Positions 27,144 through 38,314 of a stretch of DNA of 64,000 nucleotides are shown here, in pieces. The DNA is from Corallococcus silvisoli (lineage in GTDB: Bacteria; Myxococcota; Myxococcia; Myxococcales; Myxococcaceae). The stretch lies in the NCBI RefSeq assembly GCF_009909145.1, contig NZ_JAAAPJ010000006.1, positions 248,001 to 312,000 of the forward strand. Direction: 5' to 3'. How positions within the stretch are numbered: position 1 is the first letter of the stretch; every line of letters starts with the position of its first letter. A program made the translations under genes and the position numbers. The notes beneath the pieces were generated by a model that worked only from the letters and a program-made list of their open reading frames with translations, had not been told where the DNA came from and ran no database searches.

Positions 27144-28151
27144 ATGCTCCAGGCCATCGCCCCCGCCCCCCAGTCGTCGCCGGTGCAGAAGTCCGCCATG
27201 CCGTGGGTGACGCAGCCGCTGATGCCTCTGTCGGAGGCGGCGCCGTACACGGTGCTGAGCGCCCAGGAGCTGTACCCGCGCATCTGCGTGCGTGATCCGT
27301 ACTTCGCGCTGAAGGACGTGACGGTGCTGCCGGGCGAGGTGGTGGCGCGCGTTCCGGTGCAGATGGTGTCGGAGGCGGAGGCGATGCCCATCGGCCTGGG
27401 CGAGGCGGGCCGTCACCTGGCCATCCTGGGGTCGTGCGGCGCGGCGCTGGTGGCGCCCAAGGACGGCCAGCACTTCTACCTGGCGAGCGCGGCGCGCGGT
27501 CAGTGGCTGCAGCCGTCGGCGCAGGAGCGCGGCACGGACATGCTCTGGGCGCTGGCGCAGGCGGAGTACACGGGCAAGCGCACCTGCACGGCGCGCACGC
27601 TGCTGTCCTCGTCGGACGGCACGCCGCTGTTCCGCCTGGAGGTGGACTACAACGTGCTGTCCGCGGCGGCGTTCACCCGCCTGTTCGGCGAGGCCCGCCA
27701 GGAGATGCGCCGCGAGCCGCGTCCCTCGGACACCGTGCAGCGCACCCCGGAGGAGTGGGCCAAGCTGCGCCAGAACCCGTACAGCAAGCCGCTGGACCTG
27801 CAGGACTGGCGCAACGAGGGCGACATCCTGAGCGCCTCGCTGGTGGTCACCCCGGAGCTGTGCAAGGGCCACTTCGCCATGCACCCGGTGATGCCGGTGG
27901 CCGTCGTCGCTGGCGGCATGACGCGGATGGCGACCACGCTGGGCCGCTCGCTGGAGATGAGCCCCGGCGCCCGCTTCGTGGCCAAGGACGTGAAGCTGTC
28001 CGCGGACAGCCTGGCCTACGCGGGCCAGAAGGTGGTCTTCGGCGCGCACCGCACCCGCGTCCGCGGCGCCGACCACACCTTCGCCTGCTGGGCGGCGGTG
28101 GGCGAGCGCGTCGTCGCGCAGCTGGATGTGACCTACACGCGGGTCGACTGA
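27144..28151 (+). CDS. double hotdog-fold protein (FabZ/thioesterase-like)
   Basis: 335 residues. The N-terminal half (about 60-165) has a hotdog-like AGRHLAILGSCGAALVAP helix. The C-terminal half (about 225-335) has CKGHFAMHPVMPVAVVAGGM, close to the HFPGHPxMPG motif of FabZ/FabA dehydratases, and its His would be the catalytic one. Hotdog dimers act on acyl-ACP or acyl-CoA, so a dehydratase or thioesterase in lipid or polyketide synthesis is the best guess. It is a lone gene with an AT-rich upstream region and converges on the TIGR02265 gene. The substrate is unknown. Confidence 0.65.
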   Translation: MLQAIAPAPQSSPVQKSAMPWVTQPLMPLSEAAPYTVLSAQELYPRICVRDPYFALKDVTVLPGEVVARVPVQMVSEAEAMPIGLGEAGRHLAILGSCGAALVAPKDGQHFYLASAARGQWLQPSAQERGTDMLWALAQAEYTGKRTCTARTLLSSSDGTPLFRLEVDYNVLSAAAFTRLFGEARQEMRREPRPSDTVQRTPEEWAKLRQNPYSKPLDLQDWRNEGDILSASLVVTPELCKGHFAMHPVMPVAVVAGGMTRMATTLGRSLEMSPGARFVAKDVKLSADSLAYAGQKVVFGAHRTRVRGADHTFACWAAVGERVVAQLDVTYTRVD

Positions 28152-28190
28152 TTCAGGCGGCTCGGGCGACGCGCGGCCCCGCGTCCCACG

Positions 28191-28772
28191 TCAGCTCCAC
28201 TGGATGTCGTAGTCCACGCGGTCGATGCCCTGCGCCTTCGCGGTGGCCTTGCCCGTCAAGCCCAAGACCTTGAGTGAGCCGGTGAGGATGCCCACGTGGT
28301 ACGCGGGCGGCATCATGTCCCGGCGCATCCGCAGGGTGCCCGACTTCGGCCCCGTCGTGAGGTACTCGCGGTTGCCGTAGGACACCGCCGCGCTGTACGC
28401 CATCTGCGCGCCCGCGAAGAGCTTCTGGGGGTCCCCCCGGGAGATGATGCCGAACACCAGCATCCCCGGCCCGGTGGAGTAGCGCGTGATGCTCACCTCT
28501 CCGCACGCGTGGAACACCCCTTCCGCGGAACCGAACGTCCCCTCCAGGAGATCCGCCGCGTTGAACATCAGCGTGAGGAACTCCCGCGCCGGGTACGAGC
28601 GCAGCTCCGCGTAGTCGTGGTCCAGCTCCCCCGTGCGCAGCTTCTCCATCCCGATGGCGCCCGCGTGCTGCTGCACCAGGCCGAAGACGGACTTGAAGAT
28701 GAGGCCGCGGATGGAGTCCCCCGGTTGGAGGCTGGCGATCCGCGCGGCGAGTTCGGCCTTGTCCGATGGCAT
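28191..28772 (-). CDS. DUF2378/TIGR02265 family protein (myxobacterial paralogue family)
   Basis: 193 residues. The opening (IRGLIFKSVFGLVQ), the middle (YPAREFLTLMFNAADLL) and the end (YHVGILTGSLKVLG) fit the roughly 200-residue family known as a paralogous group in Myxococcus xanthus. Members have no known function; the layout resembles small-molecule-binding domains. Start ATG 28772 has GAGGAG 8 nt upstream. The family call is from memory of its pattern. It is convergent with the hotdog gene. Confidence 0.75.
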   Translation of the reverse strand: MPSDKAELAARIASLQPGDSIRGLIFKSVFGLVQQHAGAIGMEKLRTGELDHDYAELRSYPAREFLTLMFNAADLLEGTFGSAEGVFHACGEVSITRYSTGPGMLVFGIISRGDPQKLFAGAQMAYSAAVSYGNREYLTTGPKSGTLRMRRDMMPPAYHVGILTGSLKVLGLTGKATAKAQGIDRVDYDIQWS

Positions 28773-28968
28773 GACTTCCACTCCTCGCTTCCCAGGATGG
28801 AAGCCGGGTCCAGCTTAACGGGACACTCCCGCCTGTCGACAAAGCGCCTTCACCCGGCGTCACAGCCCACTGGCCACCCAGGCACGACGCCCCATGTCGG
28901 GGGCGCGGGCCAACGTGGTGGGTCGCGCGGGTCCCAGGTTCTCTGGTGGCGGATGGCCCCCGGGCCGG

Positions 28969-29706
28969 TCAGCGCTCGTCGAGCAGCACCGGGGCGAAGC
29001 CGGCCGCGTCGCACGACGCGAGCACGTAGCGCACGCCGCCGCGGTCGCCGGTGAAGCCCGCCGGGATGCCGCTCGAGTGCAGGTGGCCGTAGACGCAGAC
29101 CTTGGGCGCGAACGCTTCAATGGGGGCGCTGAAGGCGGTGGGCCGCTCGTTGGCGTACACGGGGGGGAAGTGCACGGCGACGATGCGCGTGAGCGGCGTG
29201 GGGTGCGCCTGCTCCTTCTTCCGCGCGTCCTCAATCGACGTGGCCAGCCTGCGCGTCTCGCGCTCCACGTAGCCCGCGTCGGACGGCTCGTCGCCCATCT
29301 CTCCGCCGGGCATGGGCGGGGCCTCTGGCGCGGTCCACAGCCGCGTCCCCGCGATGACCCACGGCCCCAGCACCACCGCGTTGTTGTGGAGGAAGCCCTC
29401 CAGCGTGCGGAACGGCTCCAGCAGCTTGCGCAGCTTGGACGCGGAGTCGCCCCACCAGTAGTCGTGGTTGCCGCGCACCAGCACCTTGCGCCCCGGCCGC
29501 GCGTCCAGCCACGCCAGGTCGTCCATCACCTCGTGGGGCCGCGTGGCCCAGGAGATGTCGCCCGCGACGATGACCGCGTCCTCCGGACGCACCCGCTCAT
29601 CCCACGCGCGTTGCAGCGGGAGCGGGTGGTCCGTCCAGCCGAAGCGGTGCATGTCCTTCTGCCGCGTGGAGGGCAGGTGCGTGTCGCCGATACCGAAGAG
29701 CCGCAT
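28969..29706 (-). CDS. calcineurin-like metallophosphoesterase
   Basis: 245 residues with the full two-metal motif set: GDTH (Asp8, His10), VAGDIS, RGNHDYWW, a later HFPP and GHLH near 205. This fits cytosolic metallophosphoesterases that hydrolyse phosphodiesters or nucleotides; the substrate cannot be read. No signal peptide. No ribosome site precedes ATG 29706, but TATGAC lies 9 nt upstream (29716-29721). It is divergent from the amidase gene across 433 bp. Confidence 0.9.
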   Translation of the reverse strand: MRLFGIGDTHLPSTRQKDMHRFGWTDHPLPLQRAWDERVRPEDAVIVAGDISWATRPHEVMDDLAWLDARPGRKVLVRGNHDYWWGDSASKLRKLLEPFRTLEGFLHNNAVVLGPWVIAGTRLWTAPEAPPMPGGEMGDEPSDAGYVERETRRLATSIEDARKKEQAHPTPLTRIVAVHFPPVYANERPTAFSAPIEAFAPKVCVYGHLHSSGIPAGFTGDRGGVRYVLASCDAAGFAPVLLDER

Positions 29707-29866
29707 GATGCTGGCGTCATAGCGGATGGCCCGCCCCGTGTCGGCCCTTCCCTCATCCCCGCCCCTTGGGCCGCCTTCTCAGGAGGTCCGGCAAGGCTGA
29801 AAATATCAATAGATACAGGAAGATATGTATCAAGTTGTTACGTTTCGGATGTCCTCCAACACGTCA

Positions 29867-29886
29867 GTGGAGCATGCGTGCACCAC
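29867..29886. promoter_or_regulatory. imperfect 20-bp palindrome, site 1
   Basis: GTGGAGCATGCGTGCACCAC is self-complementary at 16 of 20 positions. Flanking AACAC (29858-29862) and GTGTT (29887-29891) extend it with a 4-nt bulge. It shares GTGGAGCATG..TGCACC with site 2. Confidence 0.4.
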
Positions 29887-29982
29887 GTGTTCTCAGGGCC
29901 CGGGACAGTGGCTTCTGGGATGTAGGTAATTACATGATTTCAGGTGTTTGGGTTCCAGGGGGGCATTTCGGGGCCTGAGCAG

Positions 29983-30000
29983 GTGGAGCATGGATGCACC
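29983..30000. promoter_or_regulatory. near-copy of the palindrome, site 2
   Basis: GTGGAGCATGGATGCACC matches site 1 at 16 of 18 positions and lies 116 bp downstream (about 11 helical turns), 140 bp before the amidase start. Confidence 0.4.
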
Positions 30001-30139
30001 GGTCCTGGAGGCGAACGGGGGGCGGGCGGGGGGCTGACGGGGGCTGGCACGCGGGGTGCTGAAGGGAGGGCTCCAGACGCCTTCGTGGGAACGCGGAGGC
30101 GGACGTGAAGTCCCTCCCCCGACTTTTGGAGTCCCCCTC

Positions 30140-31762
30140 ATGTCATCCTTCCGCAATCCCTTCGCGGCGGCTGCCGCCGCCCTGGTGTTGTCCGCGTGCG
30201 GTCCCCAGGCGCAGCAGCCCCAGGAGACGCCCGCCCCCACCGAGACGCCGTCGCAGCCCGGGGCGGAGACGGCGGGCAGCGCGCTGCCGCGTGAGTTGGA
30301 TCCGCTGTTCGCGCAGGCCGCTCTGGAGTTCAACGTCCCGGCGGAGCTGCTCAAGGCGGTCTCCTACACGGAGACGCGCTGGCAGATGGTGCGGGGCACG
30401 GAGGAGTTTCCGGGCCAGCAGCCCGCGTCCGGCCTGATGGCCCTGCGTGGCGAGGACCTGGAGGCGGGCGCGGCGTTGGCTGGCGTGACGGCGGAGGCGG
30501 CGCGCACGGACGCGCTGTCCAACCTGCGCGCGGGCGCGGCCCGGCTGTCCCAGCTGGCCACCGAGGCGAACGTGGAGCGTGGGGACCTGGCGGCGTGGGC
30601 GCCGGTGGTGGCGCGGCTGAGCGGCATCAGCGACCCGGACGCGCAGGCGGAGCACGTGCACCGGGGCGTGTACGCGGTCCTCAACCAGGGCGCGGTGGCG
30701 CTCAACCAGGACGGCTCGGTGGCGGTGTCGCTGGAGCCCGTGCAGGTGGAGGCGAAGTTCGCGCGTCCCCCGGTGCGCGCGCTGGCCGCGGGCCCTGACT
30801 ACGCCGCGTCCATCTGGCGGCCGGCGCCCACGACCAACTACGGTACGCGCACCACGGGCGCGGCGGGCGACCCGTCGATGATCATCATCCACACCTGCGA
30901 GGGCAGCTATTCCTCTTGCTGGAGCTGGCTCACCAACACCGCCGCGGGCGTGAGCGCGCACTACGTGGTGAACGAGAGCGGCAGCGAGATCTCGCAGCTG
31001 GTGCGCGAGGCGAACCGCGCCTACCACATTGGCGCGAACTACGACTGCACGCTCAACAGCAACAAGGAGTGCTGGCTCAACGGCACCCAGTCCAACCACT
31101 TCACCATCGGCATCGAGCACGGCGGCTACGCCAGCCAGACGTCCTTCCCGGCCGGGCAGATCGACGCGTCCGCGAAGCTGTCGTGCGACATCGCGCGCGA
31201 CAACGCCATCCTCAAGGACAGCTACCACATCGTGGCGCACGGCAAGCTTCAGCCCGCGACGCGCACGGACCCGGGTCCCAACTGGCCGTGGTCGTCGTAC
31301 CTCAGCAAGATCAACAGCTACTGCGGCACCGCGACGCCGTCCGGTGAAATCATCATCGACAGCAACAGCGCCAACAACGACGCGGCCAAGGCGCGCTTCG
31401 AGCTGACGGGCACGTGGACCGCGGGCACGAGCGCGGGCTACTACGGCAGCGGCTACTACTTCGCGTCCACGGACACGGTCTCCGAGCCGGCGACGTTCTG
31501 GTTCTACCTGAGCTCGGCGCAGACGCGCACGGTGGACGCGTGGTGGGTGGCGGGCACGAACCGGTCCTCGGCCGCGGCGTTCATCTCCTTCAACGCCGGT
31601 GGCACCAACCTGGGCACGGCGACCGTGAACCAGCAGGCCAACGGCGGCAAGTGGGTGCAGCTGGGCACGTACAGCTTCACCGCCGGCTGGAACAAGGTGC
31701 AGCTGAGCCGCTGGCAGGCGCCGGGCTCGGTGGTCATCGCGGACGCGGTCCGGGTGCGCTGA
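30140..31762 (+). CDS. lipoprotein amidase with lytic-transglycosylase-like, PGRP and golvesin-like domains
   Basis: 540 residues. The lipoprotein signal ends at LVLSAC. About 45-190 resemble a lytic-transglycosylase fold ([18 protein letters not shown] carries the ExxR-like site). About 235-390 form an N-acetylmuramoyl-L-alanine amidase (Amidase_2) domain: His251 in IIHTCEG, a later HIVAHGKLQ and [10 protein letters not shown] give the H/H/D zinc pattern. About 395-540 are a golvesin-like beta-sandwich ([19 protein letters not shown]-type end) that may bind glycan. Together they suggest a surface enzyme attacking peptidoglycan, its own or prey's. GGAG lies 8 nt before ATG 30140. Confidence 0.85.
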   Translation: MSSFRNPFAAAAAALVLSACGPQAQQPQETPAPTETPSQPGAETAGSALPRELDPLFAQAALEFNVPAELLKAVSYTETRWQMVRGTEEFPGQQPASGLMALRGEDLEAGAALAGVTAEAARTDALSNLRAGAARLSQLATEANVERGDLAAWAPVVARLSGISDPDAQAEHVHRGVYAVLNQGAVALNQDGSVAVSLEPVQVEAKFARPPVRALAAGPDYAASIWRPAPTTNYGTRTTGAAGDPSMIIIHTCEGSYSSCWSWLTNTAAGVSAHYVVNESGSEISQLVREANRAYHIGANYDCTLNSNKECWLNGTQSNHFTIGIEHGGYASQTSFPAGQIDASAKLSCDIARDNAILKDSYHIVAHGKLQPATRTDPGPNWPWSSYLSKINSYCGTATPSGEIIIDSNSANNDAAKARFELTGTWTAGTSAGYYGSGYYFASTDTVSEPATFWFYLSSAQTRTVDAWWVAGTNRSSAAAFISFNAGGTNLGTATVNQQANGGKWVQLGTYSFTAGWNKVQLSRWQAPGSVVIADAVRVR

Positions 31763-31763
31763 C

Positions 31764-32888
31764 GTGACGCCACGGGGCCTTGAACGGACGTCGCGTTCCG
31801 GGTCCCTCCGGGCACGGCGGTGGTGGGCCGTGCTCGGGGTGTTGGGCGCGCTGGGGTGCCAGGGCCGCTGCGGCGGTGCTGGCTCGGCCCCGGCCGCGCC
31901 CGGTGCCCTGACGGAAGCGGAGCGGCGGGCCCTGCCGGGCGCCATCGTCTTCCTCTCGGAACGGGCGGGACAGAAGGACGTCTGGCGGGTGACGCCGGAC
32001 GGGCAGGAGGCGCGGATCACCTCCGCGCCGGAGGACGAATACCCGGGCCCCCCTTCTCCCGAGGGACGGTCGCTGCTGGTGGTGGCGTCGGGGGAGGCGA
32101 ACGGGCGCGTCTTCCAGCAGCTGCGCGTGCAGCCGCTGGATGGAGGCCCCGCGGTGGCGCTGCATCCGCCCCGGACGCGCGCGCGCAACGCGAGCTGGGG
32201 TCCGGATGGGAAGTGGCTGGTGGCCGAGTCGGACGCGCAGGGCTTCAGCGACGTGGTGCGCGTGCAGCCCACGGCGGACGCGGTGGACACGCGGCTGACG
32301 CACGTGAAGGAGGGCTGCTTCGAGCCCGCCGTGTCCCCGGACGGCCGCGAGGTGGCGTGCGTGTGCAGCGGCGAGGGAGACCCGGAGGTCTACGTCTACC
32401 GCGCGGACGGCACGGGCGAGCCGCGCCGCATCACCACCTTCTACCTGGAGGACCGGACGCCGCAGTGGAGTCCGGACGGCAAGTGGCTCCTGTTCGTGAG
32501 CAACCGCGAGCGCAGGGAGCGCGTGTACCTGGTGCGCCCGGATGGCTCCGACCTGCGCGTCCTGTCCGGCGAAGGCTTCGCGGGCGACGAGCGTGAGCCG
32601 GCCTTCAGTCCGGACGGCCAGCGCGTGGCGTACGTGGCGCGGCACCCGGATGGGAAGAGCCGCATCTGGGTGGCGGACGTCGCGGGGGGCACGCCGGTGG
32701 CGCTGACGGACGGCGCGCACCGCGACGACATGCCGGCGTGGAGCCCGGACGGCAAGGCGCTGGTGTTCGTCTCCGAGCGCGAGGGCGACACGGACCTGTA
32801 CCTGATGCGCCCGGATGGCACGGGCCAGACGCGGCTCACCACGGCGAAGGGCGCGGACTGGCTGCCGCGCTGGTTCGTCCCGCGGTGA
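31764..32888 (+). CDS. TolB-like beta-propeller lipoprotein
   Basis: 374 residues. GTG 31764 starts one base after the amidase stop, so the genes are probably co-transcribed. The signal has a lipobox (LGALGC). The body has PD40-type repeats: [62 protein letters not shown] and [15 protein letters not shown]. This propeller resembles TolB and the WD40-like domains of surface proteins; it lacks the TolB N-terminal domain. A role as a binding platform at the envelope is inferred. Its stop abuts that of the next gene (TGATCA). Confidence 0.85.
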   Translation: MTPRGLERTSRSGSLRARRWWAVLGVLGALGCQGRCGGAGSAPAAPGALTEAERRALPGAIVFLSERAGQKDVWRVTPDGQEARITSAPEDEYPGPPSPEGRSLLVVASGEANGRVFQQLRVQPLDGGPAVALHPPRTRARNASWGPDGKWLVAESDAQGFSDVVRVQPTADAVDTRLTHVKEGCFEPAVSPDGREVACVCSGEGDPEVYVYRADGTGEPRRITTFYLEDRTPQWSPDGKWLLFVSNRERRERVYLVRPDGSDLRVLSGEGFAGDEREPAFSPDGQRVAYVARHPDGKSRIWVADVAGGTPVALTDGAHRDDMPAWSPDGKALVFVSEREGDTDLYLMRPDGTGQTRLTTAKGADWLPRWFVPR

Positions 32889-34883
32889 TCAGCTCGCGCG
32901 CTGGCGCAGGGGCTCGGAGTCGGACTCCGGCCGGGCGGAGGGGACCTCCAGCGGCACGCTGAAGAAGAAGGTGGCGCCCCGGTCCGGTTCGCTCTCCACC
33001 CAGATGTGGCCGCCGTGGGCCTCCACGATGAGCCGGCTGATGTAGAGCCCCAGGCCCAGGCCCTTGCCGTCCGCGGAGCGGCCGTCCTCCGTGCGGTAGT
33101 ACTTGTCGAACAGGCGCGCCGCGTCCCGGGGGGACAGCCCCGCGCCCTGGTTGCTCACCGACACCACGGCCTGGTCGTGCACGGCGGACAGGCGCACGTC
33201 CACGGGCGTCCCCTGGGGGCTGTACTTGAGGGCGTTCGTCAGCAGGTTGGTGACCACGCGCTCCAGCCTCGCCGCGTCCATGGGGACAGGGGGCAGCGGA
33301 TCCGCCAGGTGCAGCCGGAAGCGCTCGCGTGCGTCGGGGGGCACGTCGCGCTCCAGCACCTCCTCCAGGAAGCGGCCCAGGTCGCGCGGCTCGCGGCGCA
33401 GGTTCACCCGGCCGGACTCCAGCCGCGAGCCCTCCAGCAGCTCTTCGATCATCGTGCTCATCCACTCCACGTTGTGGATGATGGCCTGGGCCATGTGGCC
33501 CTCGCGCTCCAGCTTGCGCTCGTGCAGCGCGCGCTGGAGCAGGTGGGCGCGCAGGTTGATGGTGTTCAGCGGGTTGCGCAGGTCGTGGGAGATGAGCCCC
33601 ACGTACTCCTCGCGCAGCTTCTCCAGGTCGCGGCGCTCGGTGACGTCGCGCAGGATGGCGATGCGCGTGGCGTCGTCCTCGCCCTCCAGCGGGCTCAGCC
33701 GCACCTCCAGCGGCACGCAGGTGCCGTCCTGCCGCTGGCCGGACACCATCCGCCCGCCGGTGCTGTTCCCGGGGGTGTCCCCCGTGGAGGCCGCGGCGCG
33801 GAGCCCCGAGGGGACGAGCAGCGCGACGTCGCGCCCCAGCAGCGCTTCCCGCCGGTAGCCGAAGACGCGCTCGGCCTCCGCGTTGGCGAAGCGCACGCGG
33901 CCGGTGGCGTCCACCACCACCATGGGATCCGGCGCGGTGTCCAGGAAGGTGCGGAAGCGCTCCTCGGAGGCCGCCAGCGCGGAGGTGGCCCGCATGCGCT
34001 CGGTGTCGATCACGTCCAGCGCCCGCGCCGCCAGCAGCACCAGCGTGGCGCCACCGGCGGCCACCACGGTGGCGAAGAGGGGGAACTTCGCGTCGTGGCT
34101 GAGCCCGCCCGTCAGGTGCATCACCACCAGCGTCAGCCCCAGCACCGGCGGCCCCAGCAGCGTCACCGGCACCAGCCGCCGCGCCACGAAGCCTCCCAGC
34201 GTGTCCCGGGTGAGCCGCGCCATCAGCCCCAGGTGCGGCCGGGCGCACAGCGTGCCCACGCCCAGGAGCATCAACACGCAGGTGGTGTGCAGCCCCATGC
34301 TGCGCTCCTGGAAGAACGGCACGGCGGCGGGCGTCACCAGCGGCCCCAGCAGGAAGCCGTTGAGGCCCAGCAGCGCCGCCATCAGCGTGAGCGCCACCAG
34401 CGCGTCCGACCAGGACAGCCGCTGGGTGTGGCCCCGGTCCACCAGCGCCAGCGCCGGGCCCAGGAGCATCAGGCACAGCGCCGTCAGCGGCGACGGTCGG
34501 ATGCCAGGAGGCGCGAAGCCGTCCTCCCCCAGCAGGTGCAGGAACATCGCGTCCAGGCCGCCGTTGCCCCCGGTGATGACGCCGTCCACGAGGCTCGCCG
34601 CGCCCAGCAGGGCGGTGCTCAGCGCCAGGAGGGTGCCCAGCCGGTGGCGGTGGACGCTGGTGGCGGCCGGCAGGCGCAGGCCCAGCGCGGCGCCCCCGAG
34701 CAGCAGGCCCAGCGCGGCGCTGGGGCGCATGGCGGGGAGCGCGGCGCCCATGGACTTGAGCACCATGACATCCAACGCCCAGCCCACCAGCACCAGCAGG
34801 CCGACCAGACAGGAGGCCGCCGCGGAGCTGCGCGCAAGGGCACGGGCCAACGCCGTGCTTGGTGGCATGGATCGGCCGCTCAT
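32889..34883 (-). CDS. membrane sensor histidine kinase with PAS domain
   Basis: 664 residues. About 20-310 hold eight or so TM helices of no family I can name. A PAS domain follows (about 325-420; [21 protein letters not shown] split across its start). The H-box [13 protein letters not shown] carries His433, and the ATPase has [22 protein letters not shown] and [11 protein letters not shown]. No receiver domain is attached. ATG 34883 follows a GGGGGGG tract; ATG 34868 is the alternative. Its stop touches the TolB-like gene's stop in a TGATCA palindrome. Confidence 0.85.
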   Translation of the reverse strand: MSGRSMPPSTALARALARSSAAASCLVGLLVLVGWALDVMVLKSMGAALPAMRPSAALGLLLGGAALGLRLPAATSVHRHRLGTLLALSTALLGAASLVDGVITGGNGGLDAMFLHLLGEDGFAPPGIRPSPLTALCLMLLGPALALVDRGHTQRLSWSDALVALTLMAALLGLNGFLLGPLVTPAAVPFFQERSMGLHTTCVLMLLGVGTLCARPHLGLMARLTRDTLGGFVARRLVPVTLLGPPVLGLTLVVMHLTGGLSHDAKFPLFATVVAAGGATLVLLAARALDVIDTERMRATSALAASEERFRTFLDTAPDPMVVVDATGRVRFANAEAERVFGYRREALLGRDVALLVPSGLRAAASTGDTPGNSTGGRMVSGQRQDGTCVPLEVRLSPLEGEDDATRIAILRDVTERRDLEKLREEYVGLISHDLRNPLNTINLRAHLLQRALHERKLEREGHMAQAIIHNVEWMSTMIEELLEGSRLESGRVNLRREPRDLGRFLEEVLERDVPPDARERFRLHLADPLPPVPMDAARLERVVTNLLTNALKYSPQGTPVDVRLSAVHDQAVVSVSNQGAGLSPRDAARLFDKYYRTEDGRSADGKGLGLGLYISRLIVEAHGGHIWVESEPDRGATFFFSVPLEVPSARPESDSEPLRQRAS

Positions 34884-35017
34884 CGTCCGCGTCCCCCCCG
34901 GAACGCCAGCCCTGCATCCTGCCACAACATCACGTCTTGAGGGGTTCTCCGGCAATGCGACGCCAGGGTTGGGCGCGTGTCCGCCCTAGGCAGGGCCGTC
35001 CGCAGTATCGAGCGCCG

Positions 35018-35857
35018 TCAGGGCGCGTATCGGCCTGGATACACGGTGAGCACGACGCCCATGCCCGGGCCCGCGTCGACGTTGCGCGGGACGTAGGCGT
35101 CCATTCCCTCCACGGACAGCTGGAAGGACGACACGCCGAAGCCGGAGTGCACGAAGAGGAACAGCCCCTGGGCCGCGGTGCCTGTCGTGTTCACGGACGC
35201 GAGGTCCTGGGACAGGTAGTAGACGCGGTCCGTCAGGTCGCTCCGGTCGAGCGCCACGCGCACCCCGCTCACGGGCTGGCCGTTCGCGTCCACCACGCGC
35301 CCGAGCACGAAGCCCGCGGTGGCCAGTGTGGCGGCGGGGTCCCCGGTGTGGCTCAGGAGGCGCTGCGCACCCACGGCGGCGCCCAACTGGTCGACAAAGG
35401 CCACGGGCAGGGCCCAGACGCGCGCGTCGATGATGTCCGTGCGCGGGCGGGTGCCGGTGAAGGCCGTGTCGTAGACAATCGTGGTGCTGCGCACGAAGCC
35501 CTCATGCGCGAGTCCCACCCCGAGCCCCTGGTGCACGTCGCGCACGGGCACGTCGGTGATGCGGAAGGTGCCGTCGTCGGACACCTGCCCGGTGCCGAAC
35601 GTGGCGGCCGAGTCGTTGACGGCCACGCGCAGGGGCTCCTCCGCGGTGAGCGCCATCCCGCCGAGCGGGATGCCCGTGGCCGTGGCCTCCGGGAACACGT
35701 GAGCCTCACCGCTCACGAGGATGCGAAGGTTCTCCAGATCCACCGCCTCGGCGTCCTCGGTCCGCACGCCGGGGTCCGGTGTGAAGCCGCCGTCGCCACA
35801 GGCCATCACCCACAGGCCCAGCACGGCACCACCCGCCGCCCGAATGTAGTGTTTCAT
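35018..35857 (-). CDS. lipoprotein with carboxypeptidase-regulatory-like domain
   Basis: 279 residues. The signal ends VMAC (GLWVMACGDGG), so it is probably lipidated. The central part is beta-rich, and a short stretch near 195-215 (VLGRVVDANGQPVSGVRVAL) is typical of carboxypeptidase-regulatory-like or Cna-B-type folds used for display or adhesion. No catalytic motif is seen. AGAGG precedes ATG 35857. It lies downstream of the Gly/Ser-rich lipoprotein gene in the same direction, separated by two strong hairpins. Confidence 0.7.
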   Translation of the reverse strand: MKHYIRAAGGAVLGLWVMACGDGGFTPDPGVRTEDAEAVDLENLRILVSGEAHVFPEATATGIPLGGMALTAEEPLRVAVNDSAATFGTGQVSDDGTFRITDVPVRDVHQGLGVGLAHEGFVRSTTIVYDTAFTGTRPRTDIIDARVWALPVAFVDQLGAAVGAQRLLSHTGDPAATLATAGFVLGRVVDANGQPVSGVRVALDRSDLTDRVYYLSQDLASVNTTGTAAQGLFLFVHSGFGVSSFQLSVEGMDAYVPRNVDAGPGMGVVLTVYPGRYAP

Positions 35858-35968
35858 CGCGCTGCAACCTCTTCACGGCACCGGGGGATCGCAATCCGTC
35901 CCGGGGCGCCGTTCGTCCCCTTCACGACGCCTCGGTGGGCCACGGGGCCGGACCCACCAGACACCGGG

Positions 35969-36005
35969 GGCTCCCGGTGTTGAAAACACGTCGGCACCGG
36001 GAGCC
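35969..36005 (-). terminator. 11-bp hairpin upstream of the lipoprotein gene
   Basis: GGCTCCCGGTG and CACCGGGAGCC pair perfectly around a 15-nt loop. On the minus strand it is the second of two hairpins after the Gly/Ser-rich gene. Confidence 0.5.
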
Positions 36006-36006
36006 T

Positions 36007-36029
36007 GCCTTCCGTGGAGGACGGAAGGC
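36007..36029 (-). terminator. 9-bp hairpin after the Gly/Ser-rich gene
   Basis: GCCTTCCGT and ACGGAAGGC pair around GGAGG. It lies 55 bp past the stop of the minus-strand gene that ends at 36085. Confidence 0.5.
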
Positions 36030-36084
36030 CGCGCCCGGTGCCGGGGAGTCTCACGCGAGGAGCGGCAGGGGAGAGGCGGAGCGC

Positions 36085-37134
<1,050 letters not shown>

Positions 37135-37320
37135 GAGGAGTCTCCTGTCGCGGAAGTGGACCCCCAAAGCGTCCCGCTCCGCAACCTCTGTGCCGTCCGA
37201 CGGACCGGCGCCCGTTTAATTCATCCCGGCGGGCCGCCCGCCCTGGGAGGAGGGGAGGGGCCCACCTGATATGACGCACGGCGCGCGGCCTCCGGGGGCC
37301 GTCCCTGGGGAGGAGAACGG

Positions 37321-38298
37321 ATGTCGGATGCGGATTTCGACCGCGGGATGGGGGCGTCCTGCGCGCTGCACCCGGAGCAGGGAGCCTCGGGCACCTGCGC
37401 GCGGTGCGGCAACTTCATGTGTGACGTGTGCAGCCAGGGCGGAACCTCGCCGCGCTGCCCCGCGTGCCGCGAGCGCTTCAGCGCCGCCTTCCCGCTGACC
37501 CGGGAGACCTGGAGCATCGGTGGGTTGTTCGCGGTGTGCTGGCCGTTGTTCAAGCGCGAGTGGGGCATGCTGTCGCTGGGGGCGTTGATCTCCATCGGCG
37601 TGTCCGGCGGCGCGCAACTGATGGTCCAGGTGGGCACGGGCATCGGTTCCGCGGTGGGAAGCGAGAGCGTCGCGATGGTGCTGGGCGGAGTGGCCTTCGT
37701 GGCGCAGTGGGCGGTGCAGGGCCTGGTGCAGCTGGGGCTCATGCGGATGTGCTTCGACGTGCTGAACGGCCGGCGCGCGGACCTGGAGCGCCTCTTCAGC
37801 CAGATGCACAAGGTGCTGCCCTACACGCTGACGATGCTGCTCGTCACCATCCTGGTGCTGGTTCCGATGACGCTCCTGGTGGTCCTGGCCGGCATGGGCT
37901 TCCTCGCGCTGTCAGGTGTCACCACGACCACGCCGATGGCGGAGGTCTGGCGCTCCGTCTCGCCCCTGCTGGGGCTGCTGGCCCTGGCCGTGATGGCGCT
38001 GCTGGTCCCGCTCATCTACGTCGCCCTGCCGCTGTACTTCCTCCAGCCGGAGCTCGCGTACGAAGAGGCGCCGCCGTCCCCCTGGAAGGTGCTGCGTCGC
38101 TGCTGGGACTACGTCCGGGGCGAGCGCCTCCCCATCCTGGGCATGATCCTCATCATCAACATCCTCCTGCTCGCGGGCTTCTGCCTGTGCTGCGTGGGGC
38201 TCGTTCCCGCCATGGCCCTGACCCAGCTGCTCATCGCGGGGATGTTCCTGGCCCTGCGCTCGCCGCGGGACGAGGCCTCGGGGCCGCATCCGGGCTGA
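37321..38298 (+). CDS. zinc-finger membrane protein (N-terminal B-box-like, C-terminal TM)
   Basis: 325 residues. The first 50 carry Cys/His pairs (CALHPEQG, CARCGNFMCDVC, RCPACRERF) in a B-box-like zinc-ribbon arrangement. The rest has about six TM helices (FLALSGV, LLPLLGLLALAVMALLVPLI split across them). This layout, zinc finger plus membrane domain, is frequent in myxobacteria and of unknown function. GGGGAGGAG precedes ATG 37321. It ends in a bidirectional hairpin and converges on the DsbA-like gene. Confidence 0.75.
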   Translation: MSDADFDRGMGASCALHPEQGASGTCARCGNFMCDVCSQGGTSPRCPACRERFSAAFPLTRETWSIGGLFAVCWPLFKREWGMLSLGALISIGVSGGAQLMVQVGTGIGSAVGSESVAMVLGGVAFVAQWAVQGLVQLGLMRMCFDVLNGRRADLERLFSQMHKVLPYTLTMLLVTILVLVPMTLLVVLAGMGFLALSGVTTTTPMAEVWRSVSPLLGLLALAVMALLVPLIYVALPLYFLQPELAYEEAPPSPWKVLRRCWDYVRGERLPILGMILIINILLLAGFCLCCVGLVPAMALTQLLIAGMFLALRSPRDEASGPHPG

Positions 38299-38314
38299 GC
38301 ACCGGACGGGAGAG

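Larger units (their letters stand above)
29707..30139. other. 433-bp divergent region with AT-rich island and paired dyads
   Basis: It holds an AT-rich stretch at about 29795-29850, a compound dyad at 29858-29891, the palindrome GTAATTAC near 29927 and a second near-copy of the dyad at 29983-30000. No gene is supported. It serves the metallophosphoesterase (minus) and the amidase (plus). Confidence 0.6.

Noticed and set aside
29766..29978. A 70-codon frame before the amidase
   Set aside because: Lies across the AT-rich regulatory region and has no ribosome site or coding bias.
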